DNA of 64,000 bases from Paludibacter jiangxiensis (GCF_001618385.1 NZ_BDCR01000001.1:1-64000); one strand, 5' to 3'. Shown: positions 37,751 through 46,579, numbered from the stretch's first letter. The notes: generated by a model from the letters alone, not told the origin. Program-made: numbers and translations.

Positions 37751-37788
37751 TCCGGGCAAAACATCCCTTTTCTCAAAAAACAGTGGAA

Positions 37789-39045
37789 TTATCGCAAAGT
37801 GAGGGTTAAGCAATGTACGCCTTCCAGGCAAGTATAATCGATCGACAAAGAAGAGACTTTGCAAATTTCAGCCACAATAGACAAACCCAGTCCACTGGAA
37901 TCCTTCGTGACGCCCTCTTTAGCAAAACGAGAAAACAGGTTCCGGGGATCTCCTTGCAATACTTTCCCCGTGTTTTTAAGAATCAGCTGCGAATCCTGTG
38001 ACGTAACGCGGATAAATCCGTCATCAACATTATGCTTAATGGCATTTCCCAGCAGGTTGGTCACCAGCAGATCAGCTAGTAAAGGATTCATATTGACCAC
38101 AAACGGAATTTGCAAATCACGCACCAGCTCGATATTGCGCATTGCCAGTAATTCAACCAGCTCGTCCAACCGCTCTGCAACCAAAGCGCTCAGATCAATG
38201 CTGCGTTTTTCCACAAACTGGTTGTTCTCTATTTTGGAAAGCAGGAGTAATGTCTGTCCCAGTTTCGACACCCGAGAGGCTGCGTCATAAGCCGTTTGGA
38301 CCTGTTTGCGATGATCTTCGGATAAGCTCCGGTCGGTCAATAACGTTTCCAGCTTCGATTTCACTACAGCCAGCGGCGTCTGCATTTCGTGCGACGCGTT
38401 CTCAGAGAATTTTTTTAGGTTGGCATAATCATCCGTCATTTTCCGCATCATCTGGCTCAGCTCTTTGTTCATCTGATCGAACTCATCAATCGTCGACGAT
38501 GGCAATCCCTTCTCCGTTATTTGATCCACTTTAAAATCCTTCAATTCTTTCAAGGTTCGATAAAAAGGATTCCAGATGGTAGCCGACAACTTACGGTTAA
38601 GGAAGTAAAGCGCCAGAATAATGAGAACAAACGTACCCAGCATAAACCAAAACGCTAACCCCACAAAATCGTCGGCCTCCAGATGTGACAACACCAGCGT
38701 AACCTTGTACGTTTTTCCATTTACCCTGTCCGGGAAAACCAGTTTGCGAGCCGGCACCATGCTTTTTTCGCTCGCGGCATAAATGGTGGTATCCGAAAAT
38801 TGCCGTTCGACGTTTTGCCCGTTCGACGGCTGTATGTCAATTGTTTGATCGGGAGAGTGAAAAGGAAGAGCTATCTTGTTCTGATGCAACGAAGACTGCA
38901 CGGTTTCTGCCCGGTTCGAGAGTATCTCGTCAATATTAAAATCGATTACCGCGGTGAGAATAAAGTAGAGTCCGCACCCGGCCACCACAAATACAAGCAG
39001 CAGCAAGGTAATAAATCGCCGGTTTATTTTTGTCTGGAGTTTCAT
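37789..39045 (-). CDS. Sensor histidine kinase
   Basis: 418-residue inner-membrane kinase. Transmembrane helix 1 is at about 12-33, a periplasmic sensor region of about 95 residues follows, helix 2 is at about 127-149, then a HAMP-like linker. The dimerisation/phosphoacceptor motif is FSENASHEMQTPLAVVKSKLE-type with His219 (quoted in part: SENASHEMQTPLA). The ATPase part has an N-box (LLGNAIKHN) and a G-box (SSGLGLSIV). It overlaps the response-regulator gene by 4 bases, so the two are translated together. The N-terminal ATG follows directly on that overlap. The signal is unknown; the adjacent TonB receptor suggests a metal, siderophore or envelope cue (inference). Confidence 0.92.
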   Translation of the reverse strand: MKLQTKINRRFITLLLLVFVVAGCGLYFILTAVIDFNIDEILSNRAETVQSSLHQNKIALPFHSPDQTIDIQPSNGQNVERQFSDTTIYAASEKSMVPARKLVFPDRVNGKTYKVTLVLSHLEADDFVGLAFWFMLGTFVLIILALYFLNRKLSATIWNPFYRTLKELKDFKVDQITEKGLPSSTIDEFDQMNKELSQMMRKMTDDYANLKKFSENASHEMQTPLAVVKSKLETLLTDRSLSEDHRKQVQTAYDAASRVSKLGQTLLLLSKIENNQFVEKRSIDLSALVAERLDELVELLAMRNIELVRDLQIPFVVNMNPLLADLLVTNLLGNAIKHNVDDGFIRVTSQDSQLILKNTGKVLQGDPRNLFSRFAKEGVTKDSSGLGLSIVAEICKVSSLSIDYTCLEGVHCLTLTLR

Positions 39046-39725
39046 GCTTTATCCGTTTGAAACATATAACCAATGCCATATACGTTTTTAAAGTAATCGA
39101 CGCCCGTTTTTTCGAGCAACTTCCGACGTAAGTTTTTGATTTGCGAATAGACGAAATCGAAGGTATCGGCGGCATCAGCAAAATCGCCCCACAGGTGTTC
39201 GGCAATGGATTCTTTGGTCAACACCCGGTTGGCATTTGCCGCAAAAAAGGCCAGCAAATCAAACTCTTTTTTGGTAAGCGCAACCGCTTCGTTGTCAAAG
39301 AAGACCTGACGTGATTCGGGGAGTATTTTCAACCGTTCAATATTGACTTCAATTTTACCGTCATACTTTACCCGTCGCAAAATCGACTTGATGCGTGCAT
39401 TCAGTTCTGCCAGATGAAACGGTTTGGCCAGATAGTCATCCGCACCCAATTCGAGACCGGCAACCTTATCGTCCAGTGAGTTTCGAGCCGAAATTACCAG
39501 TACGCCGGTAGTCGGTGCTATCTTTTTGATTTCACGGATCAGTTGCAGGCCGCTTCCGTCGGGCAATCCGATGTCGACCAGCACACAATCATACTCGTAG
39601 TCGGACACCTTATTCAAAGCCACATTGAGCCGGGTTGCCTGTTCGCACTGGTAACCTTCCTCTTCCAGAAAACTCACAATGGTTTCCCTCAGTCCGTCTT
39701 CATCTTCAACCACTAACAATTTCAT
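39042..39725 (-). CDS. OmpR-family response regulator
   Basis: 227-residue DNA-binding regulator. The receiver domain has the acidic pocket (VEDED at 6-10), the phospho-accepting Asp51 in VLVDIGLPDG and Lys101 in DDYLAKPF. The C-terminal winged helix (about 130-225) contains LTKKEFDLLAFFAANANRVLTKE (seen in part: LTKKEFDLLAFF) and VYSQIKNLRRKL as recognition helix, ending GIGYMF. It is first in a regulator-kinase operon with a 4-base overlap. Its promoter carries the same element as that of the TonB receptor, which points to autoregulation. Confidence 0.95.
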   Translation of the reverse strand: MKLLVVEDEDGLRETIVSFLEEEGYQCEQATRLNVALNKVSDYEYDCVLVDIGLPDGSGLQLIREIKKIAPTTGVLVISARNSLDDKVAGLELGADDYLAKPFHLAELNARIKSILRRVKYDGKIEVNIERLKILPESRQVFFDNEAVALTKKEFDLLAFFAANANRVLTKESIAEHLWGDFADAADTFDFVYSQIKNLRRKLLEKTGVDYFKNVYGIGYMFQTDKA

Positions 39726-39732
39726 TGCGATG

Positions 39733-39740
39733 CAAAGGTA
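39733..39740 (-). promoter_or_regulatory. -7 promoter element of the response-regulator operon
   Basis: Minus-strand TACCTTTG, 8 bases before the ATG at 39725. If used, the transcript would have almost no leader. The putative operator lies 5 bases upstream. Confidence 0.5.
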
Positions 39741-39745
39741 AGATT

Positions 39746-39769
39746 CAATTTTGGAGAAAATTAGAAATT
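39746..39769 (-). promoter_or_regulatory. Putative autoregulatory operator of the response regulator
   Basis: 24-base element with core AATTTTCTCCAAA on the minus strand preceded by AATTTCT, 5 bases upstream of the -7 box. It differs from the copy at 37727-37750 at three positions only, while the surrounding sequence is much less alike. Confidence 0.5.
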
Positions 39770-39794
39770 GCCGGAATTTCTACCCGCAAAAAAA

Positions 39795-39821
39795 GAAGCC
39801 CCTGTAAAAAACAGAGGCTTC
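39795..39821 (-). terminator. Terminator of the second TonB receptor gene
   Basis: An 11-bp stem with one mismatch, gaagcccctgt (39795-39805) with acagaggcttc (39811-39821), followed on the minus strand by a long T run (the plus strand has CAAAAAAAA before the stem). It lies 22 bases past the stop. Confidence 0.8.
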
Positions 39822-39843
39822 CGAGTCTCACAAAGAGATATTA

Positions 39844-41859
39844 TTATACGCCTACCGATACTCCGGCTTTGAACCAACGCCCGGGTTGTGGCAGGTTACC
39901 GAAGTCGAAATAGGTTGTGTTGAACAAATTGGTGGCCTCAGCAAAAATCCTGTAGTGCTTTTCTTTCCATTGCAACTTCAGATCGCATAGTAGATAGGCT
40001 TTGAACTGCGTTTCCTTATTCGTAGCCACATTCACGTAGGTTCCTGCCCGGTCATTGAGGCTTAGTTGCCATGCTGCCGACAACTTGCCGAAAAGGGGTT
40101 GAGAAATGCGCATCTTAGCCTGATGACGAAGATAATCGGTAGAATAAGACGAAATATACTGGCTGCTGCCCTTCGAGACATGCAGATAAGTATAATCGAG
40201 GTGGATGTTATCGATCCATCTCCAGACAGGACGGTAATCGATTGCCAGCTCACTGCCGAGCGAATTGACATCGGTCAGGTTTTCGCTATGCCACACCAAC
40301 TCGTTGGGCAAACGCACCCAGTCGATGATATTGTGTCCGTAACGTTTGAAGCCGGCCACTCGAATTGTCCATCGGTCGGGAGTCCACAACAAATGCACAT
40401 CCACATTAAAGGCATCTTCCGGTTTCAGATCAGGATTACCGTGCTGTGTTGTGCTCTGGTAATAGAGGTCGGTAAAGGTAGGCATCCGGTACGAGTTGTG
40501 CAGCCACGTACCCAGCGTCAGTTTGGGCGTAACGGCATAATCGACGTTACCTCCGGCATAAAAATGGAACCCGTAATCGTCGTTTCCGCTTCCCATGGCG
40601 CCAAGGCTGACTATCCATTGTTCCCACTCTTTCACCTGCTTCACCGACACGCTACCGATGCGACGTTCGGCCGACTTGGTAAATACCCTGGCATCCGAAT
40701 AGGGATCGAAATGCGGAGTGTTGAGCGGCGTTCCCAGCGTGTTACTGAAGATATGTTCAGAGCGAAGGTCTCCAGCCAGTGAGGTCACCCCACCCCACCA
40801 CGAGTAACTGGCCTGCGCCGAAATGCCCATCACGTCGGTTAGGTGATAGTTGGGCGAAACGTACCACGGTGGAGCAGGAACACCCTCGCGAAAGAGGGCG
40901 AACATGTCGTGATGGCGGCGATAATAGGCCGAGGTCATCAGCTTCCAGTGGCGGGTTTGTTTTTTATATTGCAACGAAGCAATCAGAGACCGGGTCTCTT
41001 CGTACTGGTCGAGATATTTCGGAGAGTAAAACGTGTTGGCTCCGAAATCTTTCGACTGCATGCCCAGTTGCAACGAAAACTGTCCGATGCGGTTGTCGAT
41101 AAACCGCACATCGGTATATGCGTTGAAAATTTTAAAGTCAGAATCATGAGCAAAACCGTCACTGCGAGTACCGTTGACAGCTGCCGTTACGCGCCATGGG
41201 CCGGTATTAAGATAGCCCGAAGTGCTTCCCTGCCGGTAACCAAAGTCACCGCCGGAAATCTGCGCGTTGAATCCGTTATGGATAATTTGTTTGGTGACAA
41301 TATTGATAGCGCCGCTGAAAGCGATAGCTCCTGCCGTCCAGGCACCCGGTCCGTAGAGAATCTCCACGCGTTCTATCAAGTTAATGTCTAAAGGCATGTC
41401 TAAATTGAAGTGTCCCGTTTGGGGATCGGTGAAGTTGACACCGTTGAGAAGGATGGCGGTTTGATCGAAGGTTCCGCCGCGAAGACTAATATCGGCCTGT
41501 ACATTTTCAGTTCCGCGGGTACGCAGGTCGACTCCCTGAACGTAGCGCAACAGGCCCTGAACGTTTTGTACCGCCGCTTGCTCAATTTCCTTACGGGTAA
41601 GCACGGCAACCACTTTCACCAACTGTTGGGTTGTCGGTGGCAGATCGCTGTTAATTTGCACCTCTTCCAGCTGAAACACCGGATCAGGAGCTGTTTTTAC
41701 ATTTTCCTGTGCCACGGCTTTCTGATTGGCCGTTGTGAGCATAGCTGCGCCCAGCACACCGATTTTCACCGTAACACTTAAACTGTTGAACACTGCGTAA
41801 GGTGTTCTTGCCCATCGTCGAAAACAGGGCAGACACCGTTCTTTCTGCATTTTTTTCAT
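39844..41859 (-). CDS. TonB-dependent receptor (BtuB-like)
   Basis: 671-residue outer-membrane receptor. A basic N-terminus and hydrophobic segment (about 28-50, ending KAVAQE) form the signal peptide. The plug domain (about 65-195) contains LLRYVQGVDLRTRG, ADISLRGGTFDQTAILLNGVNFTDPQTGHFNLDMP (seen in part: ISLRGGTFDQTAILLNG) and VEILYGPGAWTAGAIAFSGAINIVT (seen in part: VEILYGPGA, SGAINIVT). The barrel ends with FAEATNLFNTTYFDFGNLPQPGRW and a terminal strand, as in cobalamin/siderophore receptors. No cobalamin riboswitch was seen upstream, so a B12 role is only a possibility. It lies 53 bases after the polysaccharide deacetylase gene and may share its transcript. Confidence 0.9.
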   Translation of the reverse strand: MKKMQKERCLPCFRRWARTPYAVFNSLSVTVKIGVLGAAMLTTANQKAVAQENVKTAPDPVFQLEEVQINSDLPPTTQQLVKVVAVLTRKEIEQAAVQNVQGLLRYVQGVDLRTRGTENVQADISLRGGTFDQTAILLNGVNFTDPQTGHFNLDMPLDINLIERVEILYGPGAWTAGAIAFSGAINIVTKQIIHNGFNAQISGGDFGYRQGSTSGYLNTGPWRVTAAVNGTRSDGFAHDSDFKIFNAYTDVRFIDNRIGQFSLQLGMQSKDFGANTFYSPKYLDQYEETRSLIASLQYKKQTRHWKLMTSAYYRRHHDMFALFREGVPAPPWYVSPNYHLTDVMGISAQASYSWWGGVTSLAGDLRSEHIFSNTLGTPLNTPHFDPYSDARVFTKSAERRIGSVSVKQVKEWEQWIVSLGAMGSGNDDYGFHFYAGGNVDYAVTPKLTLGTWLHNSYRMPTFTDLYYQSTTQHGNPDLKPEDAFNVDVHLLWTPDRWTIRVAGFKRYGHNIIDWVRLPNELVWHSENLTDVNSLGSELAIDYRPVWRWIDNIHLDYTYLHVSKGSSQYISSYSTDYLRHQAKMRISQPLFGKLSAAWQLSLNDRAGTYVNVATNKETQFKAYLLCDLKLQWKEKHYRIFAEATNLFNTTYFDFGNLPQPGRWFKAGVSVGV

Positions 41860-41912
41860 TCGTAAATTATTAAGTTAAACAATACCACCGGATCTGTTTT
41901 CCGGCGTTTTTC

Positions 41913-42848
41913 CTACTCATTCAGCATTCTTTTTACATATTCGGGAGGCTCTGGCGCACCCATCAAAAAGTCGCCTCTTTTGTTGAGAGACAACGCCCAG
42001 CGGTCGAGCCACGAACTACCGAAAGTTCCATATACCGTCACCGGAATCTTATAAGCCGGATCTTTCAACACCTTGTCGATAGGCTGAAAATCGTATCCGT
42101 TTTTCCTGAAAATGGCGATGATGTCATTCATATATTCGGAGTTCAGCATACTGGCATGCAGCAAAATCACCTGATTCATTGTTCGTCCGAACAAACCTAC
42201 CGATTCTTTTTCGAAGTGCTTTATATCCTGATCGATGTAAACAAGATAATCACTCACAATTTTCTTCATCAAAGCCGCATCTTTCTTTTGTTTGGCCTTA
42301 TAATAAGCATAGGCAAACGCATAATCCTCACTGTCGATGGTGATGGGAGCCGTAGTATAACCGTGTTCCGTCAGGAAACTAGCCAGTGAGTCGGCGCGGG
42401 CTTTGGTTGTTCCCACGTGCAGATAAGGATGGCGAAAATACTTCTTCTTTTGTCCGTATTTTTTGAGCAACTCTTTGGAGATAATTTCTCCTTTCAGTAT
42501 GTCGTGAGAAAAAGCCTTAAATGATTCGGTATTGTAATCGGGGTGAGAGAAGGTGTGGTTGCCAAGCATCAAACCGTTTCCCAGCCATTTGTCGAGAAGA
42601 TGAATCTGGAACGACATTGGTTTGTTCACATAGTTGTAGAGCTTATTTTCGTTTACAAACCCGATAGCCGGCACCTTATTTTTCTTCAGAGAAACAATCA
42701 GGTTATCCATAATCCGTTGCTGAACGACCGTATCGTACGGGCCGTAATCAACCACCGGCAGGTCGTCTATAGAAATGCACACATGCTTTTTTTGCCCAAA
42801 AGCAATCACACTCACAAAAATCAACAGCAACAATAATCGGGATCTCAT
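41913..42848 (-). CDS. Polysaccharide deacetylase (NodB-homology) family protein, exported
   Basis: 311 residues from MRSRLLLLLIFVSVIAFGQ, a clean signal peptide. The NodB fold motifs are ISIDDLPVVD (motif 1, with the metal-binding second aspartate; the usual TFDDGP is changed), GNHTFSHPDYN (motif 2, HxxxH) and RHPYLH (motif 3). Members of this group are often annotated as polysaccharide or chitin deacetylases, acting on an N-acetylated or acetylated glycan in the periplasm or outside the cell; the substrate is unknown. An ATG 13 codons upstream (42887) lies upstream of the -7 element (42870-42877), so the shorter start is used. Confidence 0.85.
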   Translation of the reverse strand: MRSRLLLLLIFVSVIAFGQKKHVCISIDDLPVVDYGPYDTVVQQRIMDNLIVSLKKNKVPAIGFVNENKLYNYVNKPMSFQIHLLDKWLGNGLMLGNHTFSHPDYNTESFKAFSHDILKGEIISKELLKKYGQKKKYFRHPYLHVGTTKARADSLASFLTEHGYTTAPITIDSEDYAFAYAYYKAKQKKDAALMKKIVSDYLVYIDQDIKHFEKESVGLFGRTMNQVILLHASMLNSEYMNDIIAIFRKNGYDFQPIDKVLKDPAYKIPVTVYGTFGSSWLDRWALSLNKRGDFLMGAPEPPEYVKRMLNE

Positions 42849-42869
42849 ACTCTTTATTTTAGGAAGAGA

Positions 42870-42877
42870 CAAAGATA
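42870..42877 (-). promoter_or_regulatory. -7 promoter element of the polysaccharide deacetylase gene
   Basis: Minus-strand TATCTTTG, 22 bases before the ATG at 42848. A possible TTG lies at 42901-42903, 23 bases upstream. Confidence 0.55.
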
Positions 42878-42895
42878 CAAAAGTCAAAAGTAATT

Positions 42896-44128
42896 TTATG
42901 CAAAAAAGAGGTAAGCAACAATAATTGCGGCAATAGCTCCGGCAAGGTCGGCAATGAGTCCCGCCGAGATGGCATAACGCGTTTTGGTTACACCCACCGA
43001 GCCAAAATAAAGAGCCACAATATAAAAGGTAGTATCGGCTGCGCCCTGAAAAATACAGGAGAGATGACCGGCAAACGAGTCGGGACCGTAGGTTTTCATG
43101 GTTTCAACCATCAGCGCCTTGGCACCGCTACCGCTCAACGGCTTCATAAAAGCATTGGGCAATGCAGCCACAAAATCGGTATTCAATCCCATCAGATGAA
43201 ACAAACTTGCAATGCCGTTAATGATCATATCCATAGCACCCGAAGCACGAAAAGCTCCGATGGCCACCAACATTCCGACCAGATACGGAATCGTCTTGAC
43301 GGCGGTTTCAAAACCCTGCTTGGCTCCTTCAATAAATGCTTCGTAAACGTTTACTTTCCGCACCAGTCCTCCGATAAGAAACGTAGCAATAATCAATAGC
43401 AAAAGAGAATTTCCTGTAATACTCGATGCAACCGACATTTGCTGACTATCGAGACGTGAGAAACCGAAAACAATCAATCCGATAATAAACGTAATAGCTC
43501 CCAACCACCCAATAACCGTACGATTGAGCAAATTGAGCCGCTGACGAATACCCACATATAAAATTGCCGTAAGAGTCGAAACGTAAGTAGCAATCAACAC
43601 CGGCACCAGAATATCTGCCGGATTAACAGCACCCAAAATGGCACGCTGTGCAATAATATTGATCGGAAGAAGGGTGAGACCCGCCGTGTTCAATGCCAGA
43701 AACATAATCTGCGCATTCGAAGCAGTATCTTTGTTGGGGTTTAGTTCCTGCAGGCTTTGCATCGCTTTCAGCCCGATAGGCGTAGCTGCATTGTCGAGTC
43801 CCAGCATATTGGCTGAATAGTTCATCACCAACTGACCGCTGGCCGGATGCCCCTTGGGGATTTCGGGATATAGCTTCGAAAAGAATGGCCCCACAATGCG
43901 GGACACAAAACGGATGGCACCTGCCTTTTCCCCGATATTCATCAGCCCCAGCCACAAAGTCATCACGCCCGCCAAAGGCAGAGCGATGTCCATCACAGAG
44001 AACTTGGCCATCTCGAAAGTCGACTTCACCACCTTTTCAAAAATGACAAAATCGCCGGTAAAAATAAACTGAAGAGTAGCGACGAGAAACGCAATGAGGA
44101 AAAATCCAATCCAGATATAATTGAGCAT
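42896..44128 (-). CDS. SpmA/SpmB-like nucleoside-recognition (Gate) domain membrane protein
   Basis: 410-residue polytopic inner-membrane protein with about ten hydrophobic segments. The N-terminal half matches SpmA (AKFSVMDIALPLAGVMTLWLGLM, then GHPASGQLVMNYSANMLGLDNAATPIGLKAM; quoted in part: NMLGLDNAATPIGLKAM) and the C-terminal half matches SpmB (PYLVGMLVAIGAFRASGAMD, FMKPLSGSGAKALM, CIFQGAADTTFYI). In Bacillus these are two spore-maturation proteins; in non-sporulating Bacteroidota the fused form is common and its transported substrate is unknown. ATG start, with a full promoter about 95-120 bases upstream. Confidence 0.92.
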   Translation of the reverse strand: MLNYIWIGFFLIAFLVATLQFIFTGDFVIFEKVVKSTFEMAKFSVMDIALPLAGVMTLWLGLMNIGEKAGAIRFVSRIVGPFFSKLYPEIPKGHPASGQLVMNYSANMLGLDNAATPIGLKAMQSLQELNPNKDTASNAQIMFLALNTAGLTLLPINIIAQRAILGAVNPADILVPVLIATYVSTLTAILYVGIRQRLNLLNRTVIGWLGAITFIIGLIVFGFSRLDSQQMSVASSITGNSLLLLIIATFLIGGLVRKVNVYEAFIEGAKQGFETAVKTIPYLVGMLVAIGAFRASGAMDMIINGIASLFHLMGLNTDFVAALPNAFMKPLSGSGAKALMVETMKTYGPDSFAGHLSCIFQGAADTTFYIVALYFGSVGVTKTRYAISAGLIADLAGAIAAIIVAYLFFA

Positions 44129-44220
44129 GAGGAAATAATATTCTGATTACAATTCAACTCACAAACAAAGCTTTCCGATAGCAATTTATCGTCAAAATGA
44201 GCACTTTGCTTATACTCCTG

Positions 44221-44251
44221 CAAATGTAACGATTGTTTTTTGATGTAACAA
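44221..44251 (-). promoter_or_regulatory. Promoter of the SpmA/SpmB-like gene
   Basis: Minus-strand TTG (44249-44251), 20-base spacer, TACATTTG (44221-44228). It is divergent from the promoter at 44338-44367. Confidence 0.6.
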
Positions 44252-44337
44252 GTCAAAGAACCAACCCACAAACACCCCTTTTTGTGATAAAAATTCTTCT
44301 CCCGGCAGTAACTCCCCCAAATTTTTGCAAAAGATGT

Positions 44338-44367
44338 TTGATATTGAATAAAATGTACGTATGTTTG
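44338..44367 (+). promoter_or_regulatory. Promoter of the dihydroorotate-dehydrogenase-like gene
   Basis: TTG (44338-44340), 19-base spacer, TATGTTTG (44360-44367): an exact consensus Bacteroidota promoter, giving a leader of about 25 bases. Confidence 0.7.
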
Positions 44368-44397
44368 TGATTATCAAAAACCTTAAAGCTACAAATT

Positions 44398-45432
44398 ATG
44401 ATAGATCTCTCAACGACTTATATGGGATTGCAACTGCGCAACCCGATTATTGCCGGCAGTTCCGGCCTGATGAACAATGTTGAATATCTGAAAGAACTCG
44501 AAGAAGCCGGAGCCGGGGCTGTCGTCCTCAAGTCGATTTTTGAGGAACAGATTCGCCACGAGTCAGAGAGTTTCCTGCAATCCGATCACGAAAAAGCGCG
44601 TGAATGGAAGACCACGTTTAACGAGGCCGTTCAGCAACACCCCTACGCATACGAAGAGGCGGAGGCTTATGTCAACAGCTTTGCAAAAGAACATACTCTG
44701 GATCGCTACCTCGCTTTTGTAGCAAAAGCCAAGCAGACCCTGAAGATTCCGGTCATTGCAAGTATTCACTGTGTTTCGCAATACGACTGGAGCTATTTTG
44801 CCAAACGCATTCAGGAAGCCGGAGCCGATGCCCTCGAACTGAATATCTACGTGCTTCCGTCGGACATCAAACGAAGCGGTGCCGAAAACGAACAGGTCTA
44901 CTTTGATGTAGCTGAACAGGTAAAACAGCAGGTCACTATCCCGTTTTCACTCAAAATAGGGTACTATTTTTCGAGCGTGGTGCACACCATCACTAAGCTG
45001 AGCGAATCGGGTGCGTCCGGTCTTGTATTGTTCAACCGACCCTATCATCCCGACATTGATATCCGCGAGCTGGAAATCTCTACCGGACAGGTTTGTACCA
45101 CTTTCGACGACTACCTGCACACCCTGCGCTGGGTGGCAATTTTGTCCGGAATGGTCAAATGCGATATCTGTGCTTCTACCGGCATTCACAGCTACGACGT
45201 TGTTATTAAGCAGATATTGGCGGGAGCTTCCGTCATTCAGATTGCTTCGGCGCTTTACAAACAAGGCCCCGACGTGATTCCCGGCATGTTGAAAGGCATA
45301 AAGACATGGATGGAAATCCACAATTTCGAAACCATCGACCAATTCAAGGGAATGTTCAGCCAGAAAAACATAGAGAATCCGGCTGCATTTGAAAGGGTAC
45401 AGTTTATGAAACTCTATTCCAGAATAGAATAA
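44398..45432 (+). CDS. Dihydroorotate dehydrogenase-like flavoprotein
   Basis: 344-residue TIM-barrel flavoprotein of the class I dihydroorotate dehydrogenase superfamily. It opens IDLSTTYMGLQLRNPIIAGSSGLM, and has AGAGAVVLKSIFEEQI (about 37-52), IPVIASIHC (about 115-123), ALELNIYVLPSD (about 146-157), PFSLKIGYYFSSV (about 182-194) and a C-terminal CASTGIHSYDVVIKQILAGASVIQIASA (quoted in part: TGIHSYDVVIKQILAGAS) FMN-phosphate region. This subgroup is usually annotated 'dihydroorotate dehydrogenase-like', distinct from PyrD; the true substrate is uncertain. Single-gene unit with a consensus promoter. Confidence 0.88.
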   Translation: MIDLSTTYMGLQLRNPIIAGSSGLMNNVEYLKELEEAGAGAVVLKSIFEEQIRHESESFLQSDHEKAREWKTTFNEAVQQHPYAYEEAEAYVNSFAKEHTLDRYLAFVAKAKQTLKIPVIASIHCVSQYDWSYFAKRIQEAGADALELNIYVLPSDIKRSGAENEQVYFDVAEQVKQQVTIPFSLKIGYYFSSVVHTITKLSESGASGLVLFNRPYHPDIDIRELEISTGQVCTTFDDYLHTLRWVAILSGMVKCDICASTGIHSYDVVIKQILAGASVIQIASALYKQGPDVIPGMLKGIKTWMEIHNFETIDQFKGMFSQKNIENPAAFERVQFMKLYSRIE

Positions 45433-45439
45433 CATAGCT

Positions 45440-45526
45440 TAGCACACGGAATACACTGATTAGACGAATGAACACTGTACATTATGACCAGCTCATCTCC
45501 GTTAATTCTGTGTATTCTGTGTGCTA
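45440..45526. terminator. Bidirectional terminator between the DHOD-like and EamA genes
   Basis: A 17-bp stem with one mismatch (45440-45456, tagcacacggaatacac, with 45510-45526) and a long loop, between convergent stop codons, followed by TTTTTTA on the plus strand. Confidence 0.7.
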
Positions 45527-45530
45527 TTTT

Positions 45531-46400
45531 TTATCTCTTTGTATTTACCAAATAAATACCCGTCAGGGCAATCAGCGCTCCGATCATTTCCCGGAGAGAC
45601 ATAAACTCACCCAATACCGGGATGGAGAAAATAGCTGTCAAAATAGACTGACTTAGCAGCGTCACCGAAGCTACTGTCGGCTTGATATAGGCCAGTGCAA
45701 AGTTGATAGCCAGCCAACCCAGCATTTGAGGCACAATACCCAAGGCTGCCAGCGCCCACCACGTCGGTGCCGAAAAGCCCCACATAGGCACCCGGGTAAA
45801 TAAACACAACACACCGAGCGCCACCGTACTGGAAACCATCGACAGCATGGTAAAAGAGAAAGTATCCAGCGTATTACGCCCTTTTCGCGTTGTCAGCAAA
45901 TAGGCTCCGTAAAACATACTGGCCGCAATGGAAAGAAAATTGCCGAACGAGAAATCCGTAGCCGCAAGTTTATCCAGTCCCACGACGATCGCCACACCAA
46001 AAATTGCAATGACAGTTCCGGTCCAGAATATGCGCCCCGGCCGCTCTTTCAGAATAAATACCGCTCCAAAACCCACCCAGACAGGAGCCATATTACCCAG
46101 TAACGTTGAGATGGATGCTTTCGTGAGCATGATGGAGGTATTCCACAAAGCAATATCGCAGGCGAAGAAGAGTCCGCACAATAACGCGATTTTCACTCCA
46201 TGCCAGTCGGTTACCGGTTTACGAAACCGCAACCAGAGAGGCAAGATTGCCACCAGTCCGAAAGCCATGCGGTAAAATGCAGAGCCAAAACCGCTGATTC
46301 CTGCCAGTTTTACAAAGATGGCCGACCACGAAATGCAAAGCACGCCAAAAAACAGGAGAAAATAATTGAACCATGGACGGTGAGCGTGTTGTGAAAGCAT
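45531..46400 (-). CDS. DMT-superfamily transporter (EamA domains)
   Basis: 289-residue inner-membrane protein with ten hydrophobic segments arranged as two EamA repeats (about 10-140 and 155-285). Typical features are FGVLCISWSAIFVKLAG in helix 1, KASISTLLGNMAPVWVGFGAVFILKERPG (quoted in part: TLLGNMAPVWVGFG) at the end of repeat 1 and ASVTLLSQSILTAIFSIPVLGEFMS (quoted in part: LLSQSILTAIFSIPVLGE) in repeat 2. Family members export metabolites or amino acids; the substrate is unknown. ATG start at 46400, divergent from the GH105 gene. Confidence 0.92.
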   Translation of the reverse strand: MLSQHAHRPWFNYFLLFFGVLCISWSAIFVKLAGISGFGSAFYRMAFGLVAILPLWLRFRKPVTDWHGVKIALLCGLFFACDIALWNTSIMLTKASISTLLGNMAPVWVGFGAVFILKERPGRIFWTGTVIAIFGVAIVVGLDKLAATDFSFGNFLSIAASMFYGAYLLTTRKGRNTLDTFSFTMLSMVSSTVALGVLCLFTRVPMWGFSAPTWWALAALGIVPQMLGWLAINFALAYIKPTVASVTLLSQSILTAIFSIPVLGEFMSLREMIGALIALTGIYLVNTKR

Positions 46401-46438
46401 GCGAAGGAATATATTTTTTCAGTTGCAGGATACAGATA

Positions 46439-46446
46439 CAAAAATA
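46439..46446 (-). promoter_or_regulatory. Possible -7 element of the EamA transporter gene
   Basis: Minus-strand TATTTTTG, 39 bases before the ATG. No clear -33 element. Confidence 0.4.
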
Positions 46447-46533
46447 CGGGAATTTGCCGATATATTTGATCCCAGATGAACACTTCGTTTTATTTCCTTT
46501 TATCACAAAACAGAAACTAAACGAAAATTTATC

Positions 46534-46541
46534 TATTTTTG
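46534..46541 (+). promoter_or_regulatory. -7 promoter element of the GH105 gene
   Basis: TATTTTTG, 39 bases before the ATG at 46580. It supports that start over in-frame upstream codons. Confidence 0.5.
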
Positions 46542-46579
46542 CGGGACTAATCACACAATCAATTCCCCACATTTCGACA

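Noticed and set aside
41860-41912. Possible cobalamin riboswitch before the BtuB-like receptor
   Set aside because: Only 53 bases separate it from the upstream gene and no B12-box-like sequence is visible.
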